Notes under the pieces: generated by a model | Database searches by the model: none | What the model was told of the DNA's origin: nothing | The model's input: only the letters and a program-made list of their open reading frames with translations | Shown: in pieces, positions 50,601-58,733 of the stretch | How positions within the stretch are numbered: the stretch's first letter is position 1 | How the letters are laid out: the number at the start of each line of letters is the position of its first letter | Origin: Actinomadura sp. K4S16 | Lineage (GTDB): Bacteria > Actinomycetota > Actinomycetes > Streptosporangiales > Streptosporangiaceae | NCBI RefSeq assembly: GCF_008327685.1 | Contig: NZ_BDDE01000018.1 | Location: 186,001-250,000 of the forward strand | Reading direction: 5' to 3' | Length of the DNA stretch: 64,000 nt | Translations under genes and position numbers: made by a program

Positions 50601-53600
50601 TGACGCTCGGGTCGGTGAAGTCGCAGATCGGGCACACCGGGCGCGCGGCGGGCCTCGCCGGGCTCGTCAAGACCGCATACGCGCTGCACACGGGCGTGCT
50701 GCCGGGCACCCTGCACCTCGTCCGCCCGAACCCGGAGTGGACGCCGGACGGCCCGTTCGCGTTCGGCGGCGGCGCCCGGCCGTGGGCCGCCGAACCGGGG
50801 GAGCGGTACGCGGGGGTGAGCGGCTCCGGCGTCGGCGGCGCGAGCTTCCACGCCGTCCTGTCCGGCTATGACGGCGCTCCCGAGCCGGTGTCCGGGCTCG
50901 CCGAGTGGCCGGCCGAGCTGTTCCTGATCCGCGGGGCCGACCGCCCGGCCGCCCGCGCCGCGATCGGCCGGCTCTCGGAACTGCTGACCGGCGGGCCCCG
51001 GCTGCGCGACCTCGCCAGGACCGCCGCCTCGCTCGACGGACCGGTGCAGGTGGCGCTGGTCGCCTCGGACCTGGATGACCTCCGGGAGAAGCTGGCGCAC
51101 GCGGCCGAGTTCCGTCCGGCGCCGGGCGTGTTCATCGGATCCGGCGAGCAGGGCGGGGCCGGGCAGGTCGCGTTCCTCTTCCCCGGGCAGGTCGCGTTCC
51201 TCTTCCCCGGGCAGGGCAGCCGGCGGCCCGGCATGCTCGCCGACCTCTTCGTCGCCTTCCCCCGCCTCCAGCGCCTCCTGCGGCACGCCGGCGGGCGGTA
51301 CGCGGCCGCGATGTTCCCGCCGAGGGCGTTCACCCGGCCCGAAGGCCGCCGCCTTCGGGCGGAGTTCGCCGACCCGCGCGTCGCGCAGCCCGCCCTCTGC
51401 ATCGCCGGGCTGGCCGTGCACCGGCTGCTGACCGCGGTCGGCGTGCATCCCGACCTCGCCGCAGGGCACGGCTGCGGCGAACTCGTCGCGCTGTGCGCCG
51501 CCGGCGTGTTCGAGGACGCCGACATGATCGGCCTGAGCGCCGCGCGGGCCGAGGCGATCCTGTCCGCCGCCGGGGCGGAGGCGGGCGCGATGGCGGCGGT
51601 GAGCGCGACGCCCGCCCAGGTGCGCGCGGCGCTGCCGGACGCGGGCGTCGTCGTCGCCCAGCACAACGCGCCCCGCCAGGTCGTGATCTCCGGGACCTCC
51701 GCGGGAGTCGACCTGGCGTTGGGCGCCCTGGCGGACGCGGGCCTGCAGGCCGAGCGGCTCCCGGTCGCGTGCGCCTTCCACAGCCCGCTCGTCGCCGCCG
51801 CCTCGGCGGGCCTGCACACCGAGCTGCTCGGCCGCGACCTGCGCTCGCCCGCGTTCCCGGTCTGGTCGAACGCGACGGCGGCGCCGTACGAGAGCGACCC
51901 GTCCGAACTGGCCGGGATCCTCGCGGGGCAGCTCGCCGCGCCCGTCCGCTTCGTCGAGCAGATCGAGGCGATGTACGCCGCGGGCGCCCGCACCTTCGTC
52001 GAGGCGGGCCCCGGGCGGGTCCTCACCGGCCTCGTCGGCAGGATCCTCGGCGACCGGCCGCACACCGCCGTGAGCTGCGACGTGCCCGGCGAGAACGGCC
52101 TGGCGGCGCTGCTCCGCGCGCTCGCCCGGCTGGCCGCCGCCGGCGTCCCGGTCGACCCGCTGCCCCTGTTCGCCGGGCGCGACGCCCGCCCGCTCTCCGG
52201 ACCCGTCCCGGCGCCGGGGTGGGTCGTCGGCGGCCGTCGCGTCCGCACCGCCGACGGCGGGTACCCGGCGGGCGCGCTCCGCCCCGCCGAGCGCATCCCG
52301 GGTCCCGGCCCGAGTGCCTCGGAGGCCGCCGTCCTGGAGTACCTGCGCACGAGCCGCGAGGTGATCGCGGCGCAGCGCGAGGTGGTCCTGCGGCACCTGG
52401 CGGCCGCGGGCCCGGCTCGGGCAGGAAGAGACACGGAGGGCCGGGACACGGCGGGACGGGACACGGCACCGCATCCCGTCCCCGCGCCGCGGCCCGTCCT
52501 GCCGGGGGAGACGCTGCCGAGGGAGGCGGCGCAGGCGGAGGAGCCGGACGGGGAGCAGCCCGCGGAACGGCCGGGCGCCGGGGAGCGGGCCGAGGCCGCG
52601 CGGGACGTGCCCGCCGCCGCCCGCGCCGTGATCAGCGCCCGCACCGGGAGCGACCGCGAGGACGCGCCCGCGGAGCCGCCGCGCCCCGCCGTCCCAGAGC
52701 CCTCCGCTCTGGAGCCCGCCGTTCCGGAGTCTGCCGTTGCGGAATCCGCTGTTCCAGAGCCCGCCATTCCAGAGCCCGCCGTCGCGGAGCCTGCCGCTTC
52801 GGAGCCTGCCGTTACGGAGTCCGCCGTTCGGGAGTCCGCCGTTCCGGAAGCCGCCGCCCTGGAGCCTTCCGTTGCGCGTCCCGCGCGTCCCGGGGGCCAT
52901 GCGGGGACCGCGCACCTGCCCAAGGTCCCGACCGCGCCGCGGGTGGTGCGTCAGGTCCCGCGGGTCGTGGAGCTGGACGCCCTGCCGGTCCCGCCCGAGT
53001 CGGGGACGGTGTTCGCGGGCAGGCGGTTCCTGGTCGTGGACGACGGGTGCGGCGTCGCGCTCGAACTGGCCGACCTGCTGGAGCGGCACGGCGCGCGGGT
53101 GCGCGTCGCGCCGGACGTCGACGGGCCCTGCGACGGGCTCGTCCATCTGGCGGCGCTGCGGCCCGGAGCGACGCGCGCGCTGCCGCGGGCGTTCGGGGGC
53201 GTCCGGCAGGCGCTGGTCGGCGGGCTGCGGTGGCTGGTGCTCGCGAGCGGCGCCGGGGAGGCGTCCGGGCGCCGGTCCGGCGGCGGCGCCATCGGCGACC
53301 CGGGACCGGGCGCGGGCCTTCGCGGGCTGGCCCGGACCGCCGCGCTGGAGTATCCGGAGACGCTCGTCCGCGCGCTGGACGTCGACACCGAGGCCACCCC
53401 CCGCGTGATCGCGCAGCGGATCCTCGCCGAGCTGCTGGCCGCCGAGGCGCCGGTCGTCGTCGGGTACGAGGGCGGCCTGCGCCGCGGCCTGGACCTGGTC
53501 CCCGCCGAACCGCCCGCCGGGGACGCGCCGGACCTCGGCCCGGACGGCGTCGTCCTGCTGACCGGGGGCGCGCGGGGCATCACCGCGCGGGTCGCCCTGG

Positions 53601-54370
53601 AGTTCGCCCGGACGAGCGGCTGCCACATCGAACTGGTGGGCCGCACCCCGGAGCCGGCGGGCGCCCCGGAGTTCCCCGTCGCCGAGGACGAGGCCGGGCT
53701 GCGCCGGGCGCTCGTCGCGCGCGGGGAGGAGCGCCCCGCCGAGATCGAGGCGACGGTCCGCAGGATCCTCGCCGAACGCGGGATCCGCCGGACCCTGGCC
53801 GCCCTGCGCGAGCACGCCGCGTCCGTCCGGTACCACGCGGCGGACGTTCGGGACCCGGCCGCCGTGCGGGCCGTGGTGGACGACGTCTACCGGCGGCACC
53901 GCCGGCTGGACGGGGTGGTCCACGGCGCCGGGGTCGCGGAGGACCGGCTCATCCGCGACAAGACGCCCGAGTCGTTCGCGCGGGTGTACCGGACGAAGGT
54001 GGACGGCGCCGCCGCGCTCGTCCAGGCCGTCCACCCCGGTCTCGGGTTCTTCGTCGTCTTCGGCGGCCTCGCCGGCGTGCACGGCCACCCCGGGCAGGCC
54101 GACCGGGCGGCGGCGGGCGACGCGTGCGGCACGCTCGCGCATGTGTGGCGAGCACGGCTGCGCGGGCGGGTGCTCGTGGCCGACTGGGGGCCGTGGGCGG
54201 GCGACGGCATGGGCGGCGGCGCGGGCGGCGCGGCGTCGCCCGAGCTGGTGCGCGAGTACGCCCGGCGCGGCATCGGGCTGATCGACCCGGGCGCCGGGGC
54301 GGCCGCCCTGCTCAGGGAGATCGCGCATGGGGACGGGACGCGTGTCGTGCTGACGGGGGCCGTCCGGTGA
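47648..54370 (+). CDS. Secondary-lipid (Pfa/Hgl-like) synthase subunit 1: NPD-KS-AT-(no ACP)-KR, active sites lost
   Basis: 2240 residues from ATG 47648. Domain order: nitropropane-dioxygenase-like enoyl reductase (about 20-560), KS (624-1075), AT (1172-1500), linker, then a KR with structural half (1780-2200). Active-site readings: NPD motif ECGGHVGP is ECGGRVGP (Arg404); KS Cys in DTACSS reads DSGGAA (Gly823); KS His in EAHGTG reads EADGNG (Asp958), while His996 (IGHTGRAAG) remains; AT GHSxGE reads GHGCGE (Gly1275); KR FSSLAG reads FGGLAG (Gly2139-2140) and the catalytic Tyr is Arg2153 (GQADRAAAG), exactly 13 residues on. The KR NADPH motif GGARGIT is intact. No ACP serine motif exists between AT and KR. 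By these readings the protein is catalytically dead, yet full length. GTG of the next gene overlaps its stop. Confidence 0.87.
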   Translation: MTDRAGHDGGRGERPRPEIIGVAPSGRPAARLAVAVCRAGGTGVLDLGADRASALAALADVTRWWEGPFGVRVPAGCRIRPEEIPEAAGTVLVDGPLLWTDGAPDVAGFARGRRLLVEVVSPDEAAAATAVAQDLAHDAGLVARGREAGGRAGDLTTFVLLQHLLAEPEVPVYAAGGIGPHSAAAAVAGGAAGVVLDVQLARVREAEPSTAASAPVAMDGTGAAVDAPLAAALAGRFKTAGGVVGAVREQIDLHLRAAVRAEPLAPRGEPVVAQGPMTLVTDGSAFAGAVAQDGGLPFLALGLTDPGRVRALLRETADRLGERPWGASVLGIAPPELREAQLAAIREAAPPYAVIAGGGPAEAAPLEAAGTRTYLHAPSPELLDRFLAEGARRFVFEGGECGGRVGPRASLPLWDAQVERLMAFDGDPRELSVMFAGGVHDERSAAMVAVLAGPLAERGADVRVLMGTAYLFTTEAVAAGAIPPGYQEVALGCGGTALLESAPGHATRCARTPYVQVFEETRRELEQVGTPRDEVWRRLEKLNLGRLRVASRGLRRDTPVDADVQRSDGLYPMGQVAALRSATTRIAVLHEQVTSGATAFLAARAAELGVAGPAAPAGGGSPADIAIIGMDCVLPGASDAARYWANIVGGVDSVTVVGVDSVTVVGVDSVTVVGVDSVTVGGVDSPSQDRTSSKCGGFIPDVPFDALAHEIPPGALGRVDPIQLLSLEVASRALADAGYADRPFDRSRTSVVFGAGAGGDLGTAYGMRAALPSYYGEVPPGLDEQLPRPTADSLPGALTSMIAARIANRLDLGGTTHTVDSGGAASLAALDAACKELASGTSDMVLCGGADLRDGVHDYLLRASEGALSPSGRCAAFDSAADGVAPGEGVACVVLKRLADAERDGDRIYAVVKAVAGASDGRSPDLAAPRPEGRRRALERAYERAGVPPAAVGLVEADGNGTEVGDRTELAALASVFRAAAPGSVTLGSVKSQIGHTGRAAGLAGLVKTAYALHTGVLPGTLHLVRPNPEWTPDGPFAFGGGARPWAAEPGERYAGVSGSGVGGASFHAVLSGYDGAPEPVSGLAEWPAELFLIRGADRPAARAAIGRLSELLTGGPRLRDLARTAASLDGPVQVALVASDLDDLREKLAHAAEFRPAPGVFIGSGEQGGAGQVAFLFPGQVAFLFPGQGSRRPGMLADLFVAFPRLQRLLRHAGGRYAAAMFPPRAFTRPEGRRLRAEFADPRVAQPALCIAGLAVHRLLTAVGVHPDLAAGHGCGELVALCAAGVFEDADMIGLSAARAEAILSAAGAEAGAMAAVSATPAQVRAALPDAGVVVAQHNAPRQVVISGTSAGVDLALGALADAGLQAERLPVACAFHSPLVAAASAGLHTELLGRDLRSPAFPVWSNATAAPYESDPSELAGILAGQLAAPVRFVEQIEAMYAAGARTFVEAGPGRVLTGLVGRILGDRPHTAVSCDVPGENGLAALLRALARLAAAGVPVDPLPLFAGRDARPLSGPVPAPGWVVGGRRVRTADGGYPAGALRPAERIPGPGPSASEAAVLEYLRTSREVIAAQREVVLRHLAAAGPARAGRDTEGRDTAGRDTAPHPVPAPRPVLPGETLPREAAQAEEPDGEQPAERPGAGERAEAARDVPAAARAVISARTGSDREDAPAEPPRPAVPEPSALEPAVPESAVAESAVPEPAIPEPAVAEPAASEPAVTESAVRESAVPEAAALEPSVARPARPGGHAGTAHLPKVPTAPRVVRQVPRVVELDALPVPPESGTVFAGRRFLVVDDGCGVALELADLLERHGARVRVAPDVDGPCDGLVHLAALRPGATRALPRAFGGVRQALVGGLRWLVLASGAGEASGRRSGGGAIGDPGPGAGLRGLARTAALEYPETLVRALDVDTEATPRVIAQRILAELLAAEAPVVVGYEGGLRRGLDLVPAEPPAGDAPDLGPDGVVLLTGGARGITARVALEFARTSGCHIELVGRTPEPAGAPEFPVAEDEAGLRRALVARGEERPAEIEATVRRILAERGIRRTLAALREHAASVRYHAADVRDPAAVRAVVDDVYRRHRRLDGVVHGAGVAEDRLIRDKTPESFARVYRTKVDGAAALVQAVHPGLGFFVVFGGLAGVHGHPGQADRAAAGDACGTLAHVWRARLRGRVLVADWGPWAGDGMGGGAGGAASPELVREYARRGIGLIDPGAGAAALLREIAHGDGTRVVLTGAVR
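49595..49699 (+). repeat. 24-bp tandem repeat inside KS1
   Basis: Four full units of GGCGTCGACTCGGTCACTGTCGTC-type sequence (starts 49595, 49619, 49643, 49667) plus a partial, coding VDSVTVVG octapeptides. It replaces the KS segment that normally runs from the (V)PPDRW loop to the strand before GGF. Confidence 0.9.
51161..51208 (+). repeat. 24-bp tandem duplication at the AT start
   Basis: GQVAFLFP encoded twice in a row; intact ATs have this strand (FLFPGQGS) once. Confidence 0.9.
52690..52875 (+). repeat. Imperfect 15-bp repeat in the place of the ACP
   Basis: About a dozen pentapeptides of the form (P/A/T)E(S/P)AV encoded between the AT and KR. Just upstream, AARAVISARTGSDRED resembles the start of a Pfa-type ACP helix 1, after which the expected DSxxxxE core is missing. 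Confidence 0.75.
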
Positions 54371-57300
54371 GCGACGCGGGCGAGCCGATCGCGATCGTCG
54401 GGGCCGGGGCGGTGTTCCCGGGCGCGGGGTCGGCGGCCGAGCTGTGGCGCAACGTCCTCGACGGGTTCGACGCGATCGGCGACGTGCCGCCCGGACGCTG
54501 GGACCCCGCGCTCTACTACGACCCGGACGCCTACGGGCGGGAGCCGGAGAGCGACAGGTTCTACTGCCGGCGCGGCGGGTTCGTCGACGACCTGGCGGTC
54601 GTCGACCCGGCCCGGTTCGGCATCCAGCCCGCGGCGGTGCGGGGCATGGAGCCCGACCACCTGCTGGCGCTGCGCGCGGCGGGGGACGCGATCGCGGACG
54701 CGGGCGGCGACGAGCGGCTGCCCGACCGGTCCCGGATCGGCGTGGTCCTCGGGCGCGGCGGCTACATCACCCCGGGCGCGGCGCGGTCCGACCAGCGGGT
54801 CAGGACGTCCCACCAGGTCGCCGGCATCCTCGGCGAGCTGGTGCCCGAACTCGGGCCGCGGCGGCTGGCGGAGATCCGCCGGGCGTTCTGCGAGCGGCTG
54901 GGCCCGGACGGGCCGGACGCCGCCGGGCCGCCGCCGGGCTTCGCCGCGGCCCTCATCGCCGACCGGTTCGACCTGCGCGGACCCGCCTACACGCTGGACG
55001 CGGCGTGCGCGTCGTCGCTGCTCGCGGTCGAGCACGCGGTTCGGGCGCTGCGTACCGGGCAGACCGACGCGATGCTCGCAGGCGGCGTCCACCATGCCCA
55101 CCACCCGACCGTGTGGAGCGTCTTCAGCCGGCTCCGCGCGCTGAGCCCGAGCGAGACGATCCGGCCGTTCGACCGGGGCGCCGACGGGACGCTCCTGGCC
55201 GAGGGGACGGGCGTCGTCCTGCTGAAGCGGCTGGCGGACGCCGTGCGGGCCGGGGACCGGATCCACGCGGTGGTCCTCGGTGCGGGGTCGTCCAGCGACG
55301 GCCGCGCCGCGAGCGTCCTGAGCCCGCCGGTGGACGGGCAGGTCCTGGCGGTCGAGCGGGCGTGGCGGGACGCGGGCCTCGCCCCGGCCGCCCCTGGCGC
55401 GGTGGGGCTGATCGAGGCGCACGGCACCGCGGCCCCGGCGGGCGACGCGGCCGAGCTGGCGACGCTGCGCCGGGTCTTCGGGACCGACGGCCCGCCGATC
55501 GGGCTCGGCACGGTCAAGTCGATGATCGGGCACGCGATGCCGGCCGCCGGGATCGCCGGGCTGCTCAAGGCGGCGTTCGCGCTGCGCGACGGCGTCCTGC
55601 CGCCGACGCTGCACGCGGACGACCCGCATCCGGCGCTGGAGGGCGGCCGGCTGCGGCTCGTCCGGGAGGCAGCGGAGTGGGCCCGGGACGGCGGCCCCCG
55701 CAGGGCGGCGGTCAACGCGTTCGGGTTCGGCGGCGCCAACGCGCACGTGGTGCTGGAGGAGCCGCCCGCCGCGCGCAGGCCCCGGCGGCGCCGGCTCGAC
55801 GCGCCGCGGTCGGAGGAGGGCGCCCTGCGGCTGGCCGCGCGCACGACCGAGGAACTGGCCGAGGCCCTGTCCGCCTCCGACGAGGAGCTTCTCGCCAGGG
55901 TCGGCGACGACGCCCCCGACCTTCCGTGCCGGCTCGCCATCGTCGGCCCCACGGCGCGCAGGCTCGACCTGGCGCGGGCCGTCGTCCAGCGCGGGACCGC
56001 CTGGCGCGGCCGCAGCGACGTGTGGTTCTCGCCCCGCCCCCTCCTCGCGGACGGCGGACGCCTCGCGTTCCTCTATCCCGGCTTCGAGCCCGCCTTCGAC
56101 CCGCGCGTGGCCGACGTCGCCGCGCACTTCGGCCTGCCCGAGCCCGAGCTGACCGGCCGCACCGACCTGGCCGGGCACGCGGCCGACGTGATCCGCGTCG
56201 GCCGGCTGCTGACCGCGGCGCTCGCGGAGCTCGGTGTCGAGCCGGACGCCGCGGCGGGCCACGGCCTCGGCGAGTGGGCGGCGATGGCCGCCGCCGGGGT
56301 CTGCGGCGCGGACGCGGTCGAGGCGCTCCTCGGCGCCCTCGACGGCGAGGCCCTCGAAGTCCCGGGCCTCGTGTACGCGGCGCTCGGCTGCGGCGCGGAC
56401 CGCGCGCGGGAGGCCGCGGGCGGGCGGTCCGGCGTCGTGGTCAGCCACGACGACTGCCCGCACCAGTCGGTGGTCTGCGGGCCGTCCGGGGACGTCCGCG
56501 AGCTGCTGGGACGGCTCGCCTCCGAAGGGGTGCTCGGGCAGGAGCTCCCGTTCCGGTGGGCTCTCCACACCCCGTACGCCGAGGCCTACGAGAAGCGGGT
56601 GCGGCGCGCGTTCGAGGCGCTGGACATCCGCGAGCCCCGCGTCCCGCTGTGGTCGGCGACGACGGTCGCGCCGTTCCCGCGCCGCCCGGCCGACGTGCGC
56701 GAGCTGGTCGGGCGCCACCTGCGCGAACCCGTCCGGTTCAGCGAGCTGGTCGAGGAGCTGTACGGCACGGCGCACGTGCGGGCGTTCGTCCAGGTCGGGC
56801 CGGGCGGCCTCACCGGCTTCGTCGCCGACCGCCTCGGCACCCGCGAGCACCTCGCGATGGCCGTCAACGTGCCGAAGCGCGACGGGATGGCCCAGCTCCG
56901 CCGCGTCGTCGCCGCGCTGTGGGCCGAGGGATACGGCGCGTCCCCGCCGTCCCCGCCGCCCGCCGCGGGCATGCGCCTGGACCTCGGGACCCCGCTGGTG
57001 AGGCTGGACGGGGCGGTGGAGCCCCTCCGGCTCGCCCGGGACCTGCCGCGGCTGCCGGCCGACGATCCCGTGCTGGCCGAGCTGGAGGCCCTGTTCGACG
57101 ACGCGACGAGCGGGGCGCAGTCGGTGCTGGAGGCGCTCGGCGGGGGACCGGCGCCCCCGGCCGTGCCGGGCGAGAACGCGCAGGGCGAGGACGCGCCCGG
57201 CGAGTCCGCGCAGGGGGAGGACGTGTCGCCGGTGGCCGCGGAGCTGAACACCTCGCGCGTCTTCTCGGTGGAGACTATGCCGTGGCTGAGGGACCACTGC

Positions 57301-58683
57301 CTCGTCCCGCTGCCTCCCGACTGGCCGGACATGTCGGACCGGTTCCCGACCGTGCCGCTGGCCGTGCTGCTGGAGGTCATGGCCGAGGCGGCGCGCGAGC
57401 TGCTGCCCGGCCTGGTGGTCGTCGGGTTCGAGAACGTCCGCGCGGTCCGCTGGCTCGTCGCGGCGCCGCCGACCGCCGCCGACATCCGCGCCTACCTCAT
57501 CCAGGCGGCCGGACGCCCGCGCAAGGTGAAGGTCGTCGTCCACGGCCACGCGGACGGGACGGTCCTGCTCGCCGAGCGCCACCCCGCGCCGCCCCCGCCG
57601 GACCGCACGCCGCTGACCATCGAGGGGCCGCCCATCGTCACCGCCGAACGGCTCTACGAGGAGCGGTGGATGTTCCAGGGGCCGCTCTTCCGCGGCGTCG
57701 CCGAGATCACGGCCCTCGCGGAGGACGGTGTGCGAGCCGTCCTTACCTCCCTGCCCACGCCCGGTGCGCTCCTGGACGGCGCAGGGCAGCTCTGCGCCCA
57801 CTGGCTCCAGGTGTACGGCGACACCAACCAGACCGTGTTCCCCGTCGGGATCGAACGGGTCGCCTTCTACGGGCCTCCACCCTCCCCCGGGGAGCACTTG
57901 GACACGACCATCTGGAACCAGTCCCTGACCGACACCACCATGCGCTGCTCGGCGGAGCTGGTCAGAGAGAGCGGGGTCGCGGAGACCGGGACGGTGTGGT
58001 GCCGCATCGACGGTTGGACCGCCCACCGCTTCTACACCGACGAGGCGCTCTGGCGGATGAAGTTCACCCCGGAGGTCTCCGGAACGGCGGAACCGCAACC
58101 CGGCGGCTGGTGCCTGGCCCGCAGGCGGTGGGACGGCACCGCGTCCCGCGACCTGCTGATGCGCCAGTACCTCTGCGCCGGCGAGCGCGCCGAGTACGAG
58201 GCGCTCCCGCCGTTCGAGCAGGGGCCGTGGCTGCTCGGACGGATCGCGGCCAAGGACGCCGTCCGCCACCACCTCTGGCGCGAGGGGCACGGGCCGCTGT
58301 TCCCGGCCGAGCTCACCATCCGGGACGGGCCGGTCGTCACGGGGCCGTTCGACGAGCCGCTCACCCTCGCGATCGCCTCGGACGCCGACCTGGGCGCGGC
58401 CCTGGTCAGACCCGGCCGCGAGGAGGCCGGCATCGGGCTCGCCCCCGAGGGCGAGGACGCCCGGATCCGCGCGGCCAAGCAGGCGGTGCTGCAGGCGCTG
58501 CTGCGGGGAGCGGGCCCCGGAGCGGAACGTCCGGAACTGGTCGTGACCGTCGCCGACGCCGAACGGCTCCTGATCGCCGCCGGCGGCACGGTCACCACGG
58601 TGGAGACCCGCGAACTCGAAGGACACGTCGTGGCCTGGACCGCCGCGTCCGGCACGGCCGACATGGAGGAGACGCGAGCATGA
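54367..58683 (+). CDS. Secondary-lipid synthase subunit 2: KS-AT-DH-PPTase, only KS intact
   Basis: 1438 residues from GTG 54367 (4-bp overlap with subunit 1). KS (1-430) keeps Cys214 (DAACASSL), His352 (EAHGTAAPAGD) and His389 (IGHAMPAAG). AT (530-850) has GHGLGEWAAM, so the Ser is Gly633, while its His in LHTPYAEAYE stays. A hotdog DH-like region (955-1215) has PWLRDHCLVP and LLDGAGQL, both with the usual His/Asp places. The C-terminal PPTase-like part (from about 1265) has GRIAAKDAVRHHLW, but the metal motif GIDIE reads GIGLA (Gly1357, Ala1359) and the WxxKEA motif is RAAKQA (Gln1372), only 15 residues on rather than 40-50. It probably cannot modify an ACP. A 17-codon micro-ORF and a glycosyltransferase follow. 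Confidence 0.87.
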   Translation: MSDAGEPIAIVGAGAVFPGAGSAAELWRNVLDGFDAIGDVPPGRWDPALYYDPDAYGREPESDRFYCRRGGFVDDLAVVDPARFGIQPAAVRGMEPDHLLALRAAGDAIADAGGDERLPDRSRIGVVLGRGGYITPGAARSDQRVRTSHQVAGILGELVPELGPRRLAEIRRAFCERLGPDGPDAAGPPPGFAAALIADRFDLRGPAYTLDAACASSLLAVEHAVRALRTGQTDAMLAGGVHHAHHPTVWSVFSRLRALSPSETIRPFDRGADGTLLAEGTGVVLLKRLADAVRAGDRIHAVVLGAGSSSDGRAASVLSPPVDGQVLAVERAWRDAGLAPAAPGAVGLIEAHGTAAPAGDAAELATLRRVFGTDGPPIGLGTVKSMIGHAMPAAGIAGLLKAAFALRDGVLPPTLHADDPHPALEGGRLRLVREAAEWARDGGPRRAAVNAFGFGGANAHVVLEEPPAARRPRRRRLDAPRSEEGALRLAARTTEELAEALSASDEELLARVGDDAPDLPCRLAIVGPTARRLDLARAVVQRGTAWRGRSDVWFSPRPLLADGGRLAFLYPGFEPAFDPRVADVAAHFGLPEPELTGRTDLAGHAADVIRVGRLLTAALAELGVEPDAAAGHGLGEWAAMAAAGVCGADAVEALLGALDGEALEVPGLVYAALGCGADRAREAAGGRSGVVVSHDDCPHQSVVCGPSGDVRELLGRLASEGVLGQELPFRWALHTPYAEAYEKRVRRAFEALDIREPRVPLWSATTVAPFPRRPADVRELVGRHLREPVRFSELVEELYGTAHVRAFVQVGPGGLTGFVADRLGTREHLAMAVNVPKRDGMAQLRRVVAALWAEGYGASPPSPPPAAGMRLDLGTPLVRLDGAVEPLRLARDLPRLPADDPVLAELEALFDDATSGAQSVLEALGGGPAPPAVPGENAQGEDAPGESAQGEDVSPVAAELNTSRVFSVETMPWLRDHCLVPLPPDWPDMSDRFPTVPLAVLLEVMAEAARELLPGLVVVGFENVRAVRWLVAAPPTAADIRAYLIQAAGRPRKVKVVVHGHADGTVLLAERHPAPPPPDRTPLTIEGPPIVTAERLYEERWMFQGPLFRGVAEITALAEDGVRAVLTSLPTPGALLDGAGQLCAHWLQVYGDTNQTVFPVGIERVAFYGPPPSPGEHLDTTIWNQSLTDTTMRCSAELVRESGVAETGTVWCRIDGWTAHRFYTDEALWRMKFTPEVSGTAEPQPGGWCLARRRWDGTASRDLLMRQYLCAGERAEYEALPPFEQGPWLLGRIAAKDAVRHHLWREGHGPLFPAELTIRDGPVVTGPFDEPLTLAIASDADLGAALVRPGREEAGIGLAPEGEDARIRAAKQAVLQALLRGAGPGAERPELVVTVADAERLLIAAGGTVTTVETRELEGHVVAWTAASGTADMEETRA

Positions 58684-58733
58684 ACGACGTCGAGCACACC
58701 GGCGGCCAGACGACCGCGGGGGCCGGGCGGTGA
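58680..58733 (+). CDS. 17-residue micro-ORF between synthase and glycosyltransferase
   Basis: MNDVEHTGGQTTAGAGR: its ATG overlaps the synthase stop (ATGA) and its TGA overlaps the glycosyltransferase GTG (GTGA). It may be a coupling device or the stump of a deleted gene. No family is recognised. Confidence 0.4.
   Translation: MNDVEHTGGQTTAGAGR

Noticed and set aside
47648..58683. Enediyne-type iterative PKS
   Set aside because: Domain order (NPD first, two-protein split, KS-AT-DH-PPTase) and glycosyltransferase neighbour match Pfa/Hgl-like secondary lipid synthases; no enediyne cassette genes are present.
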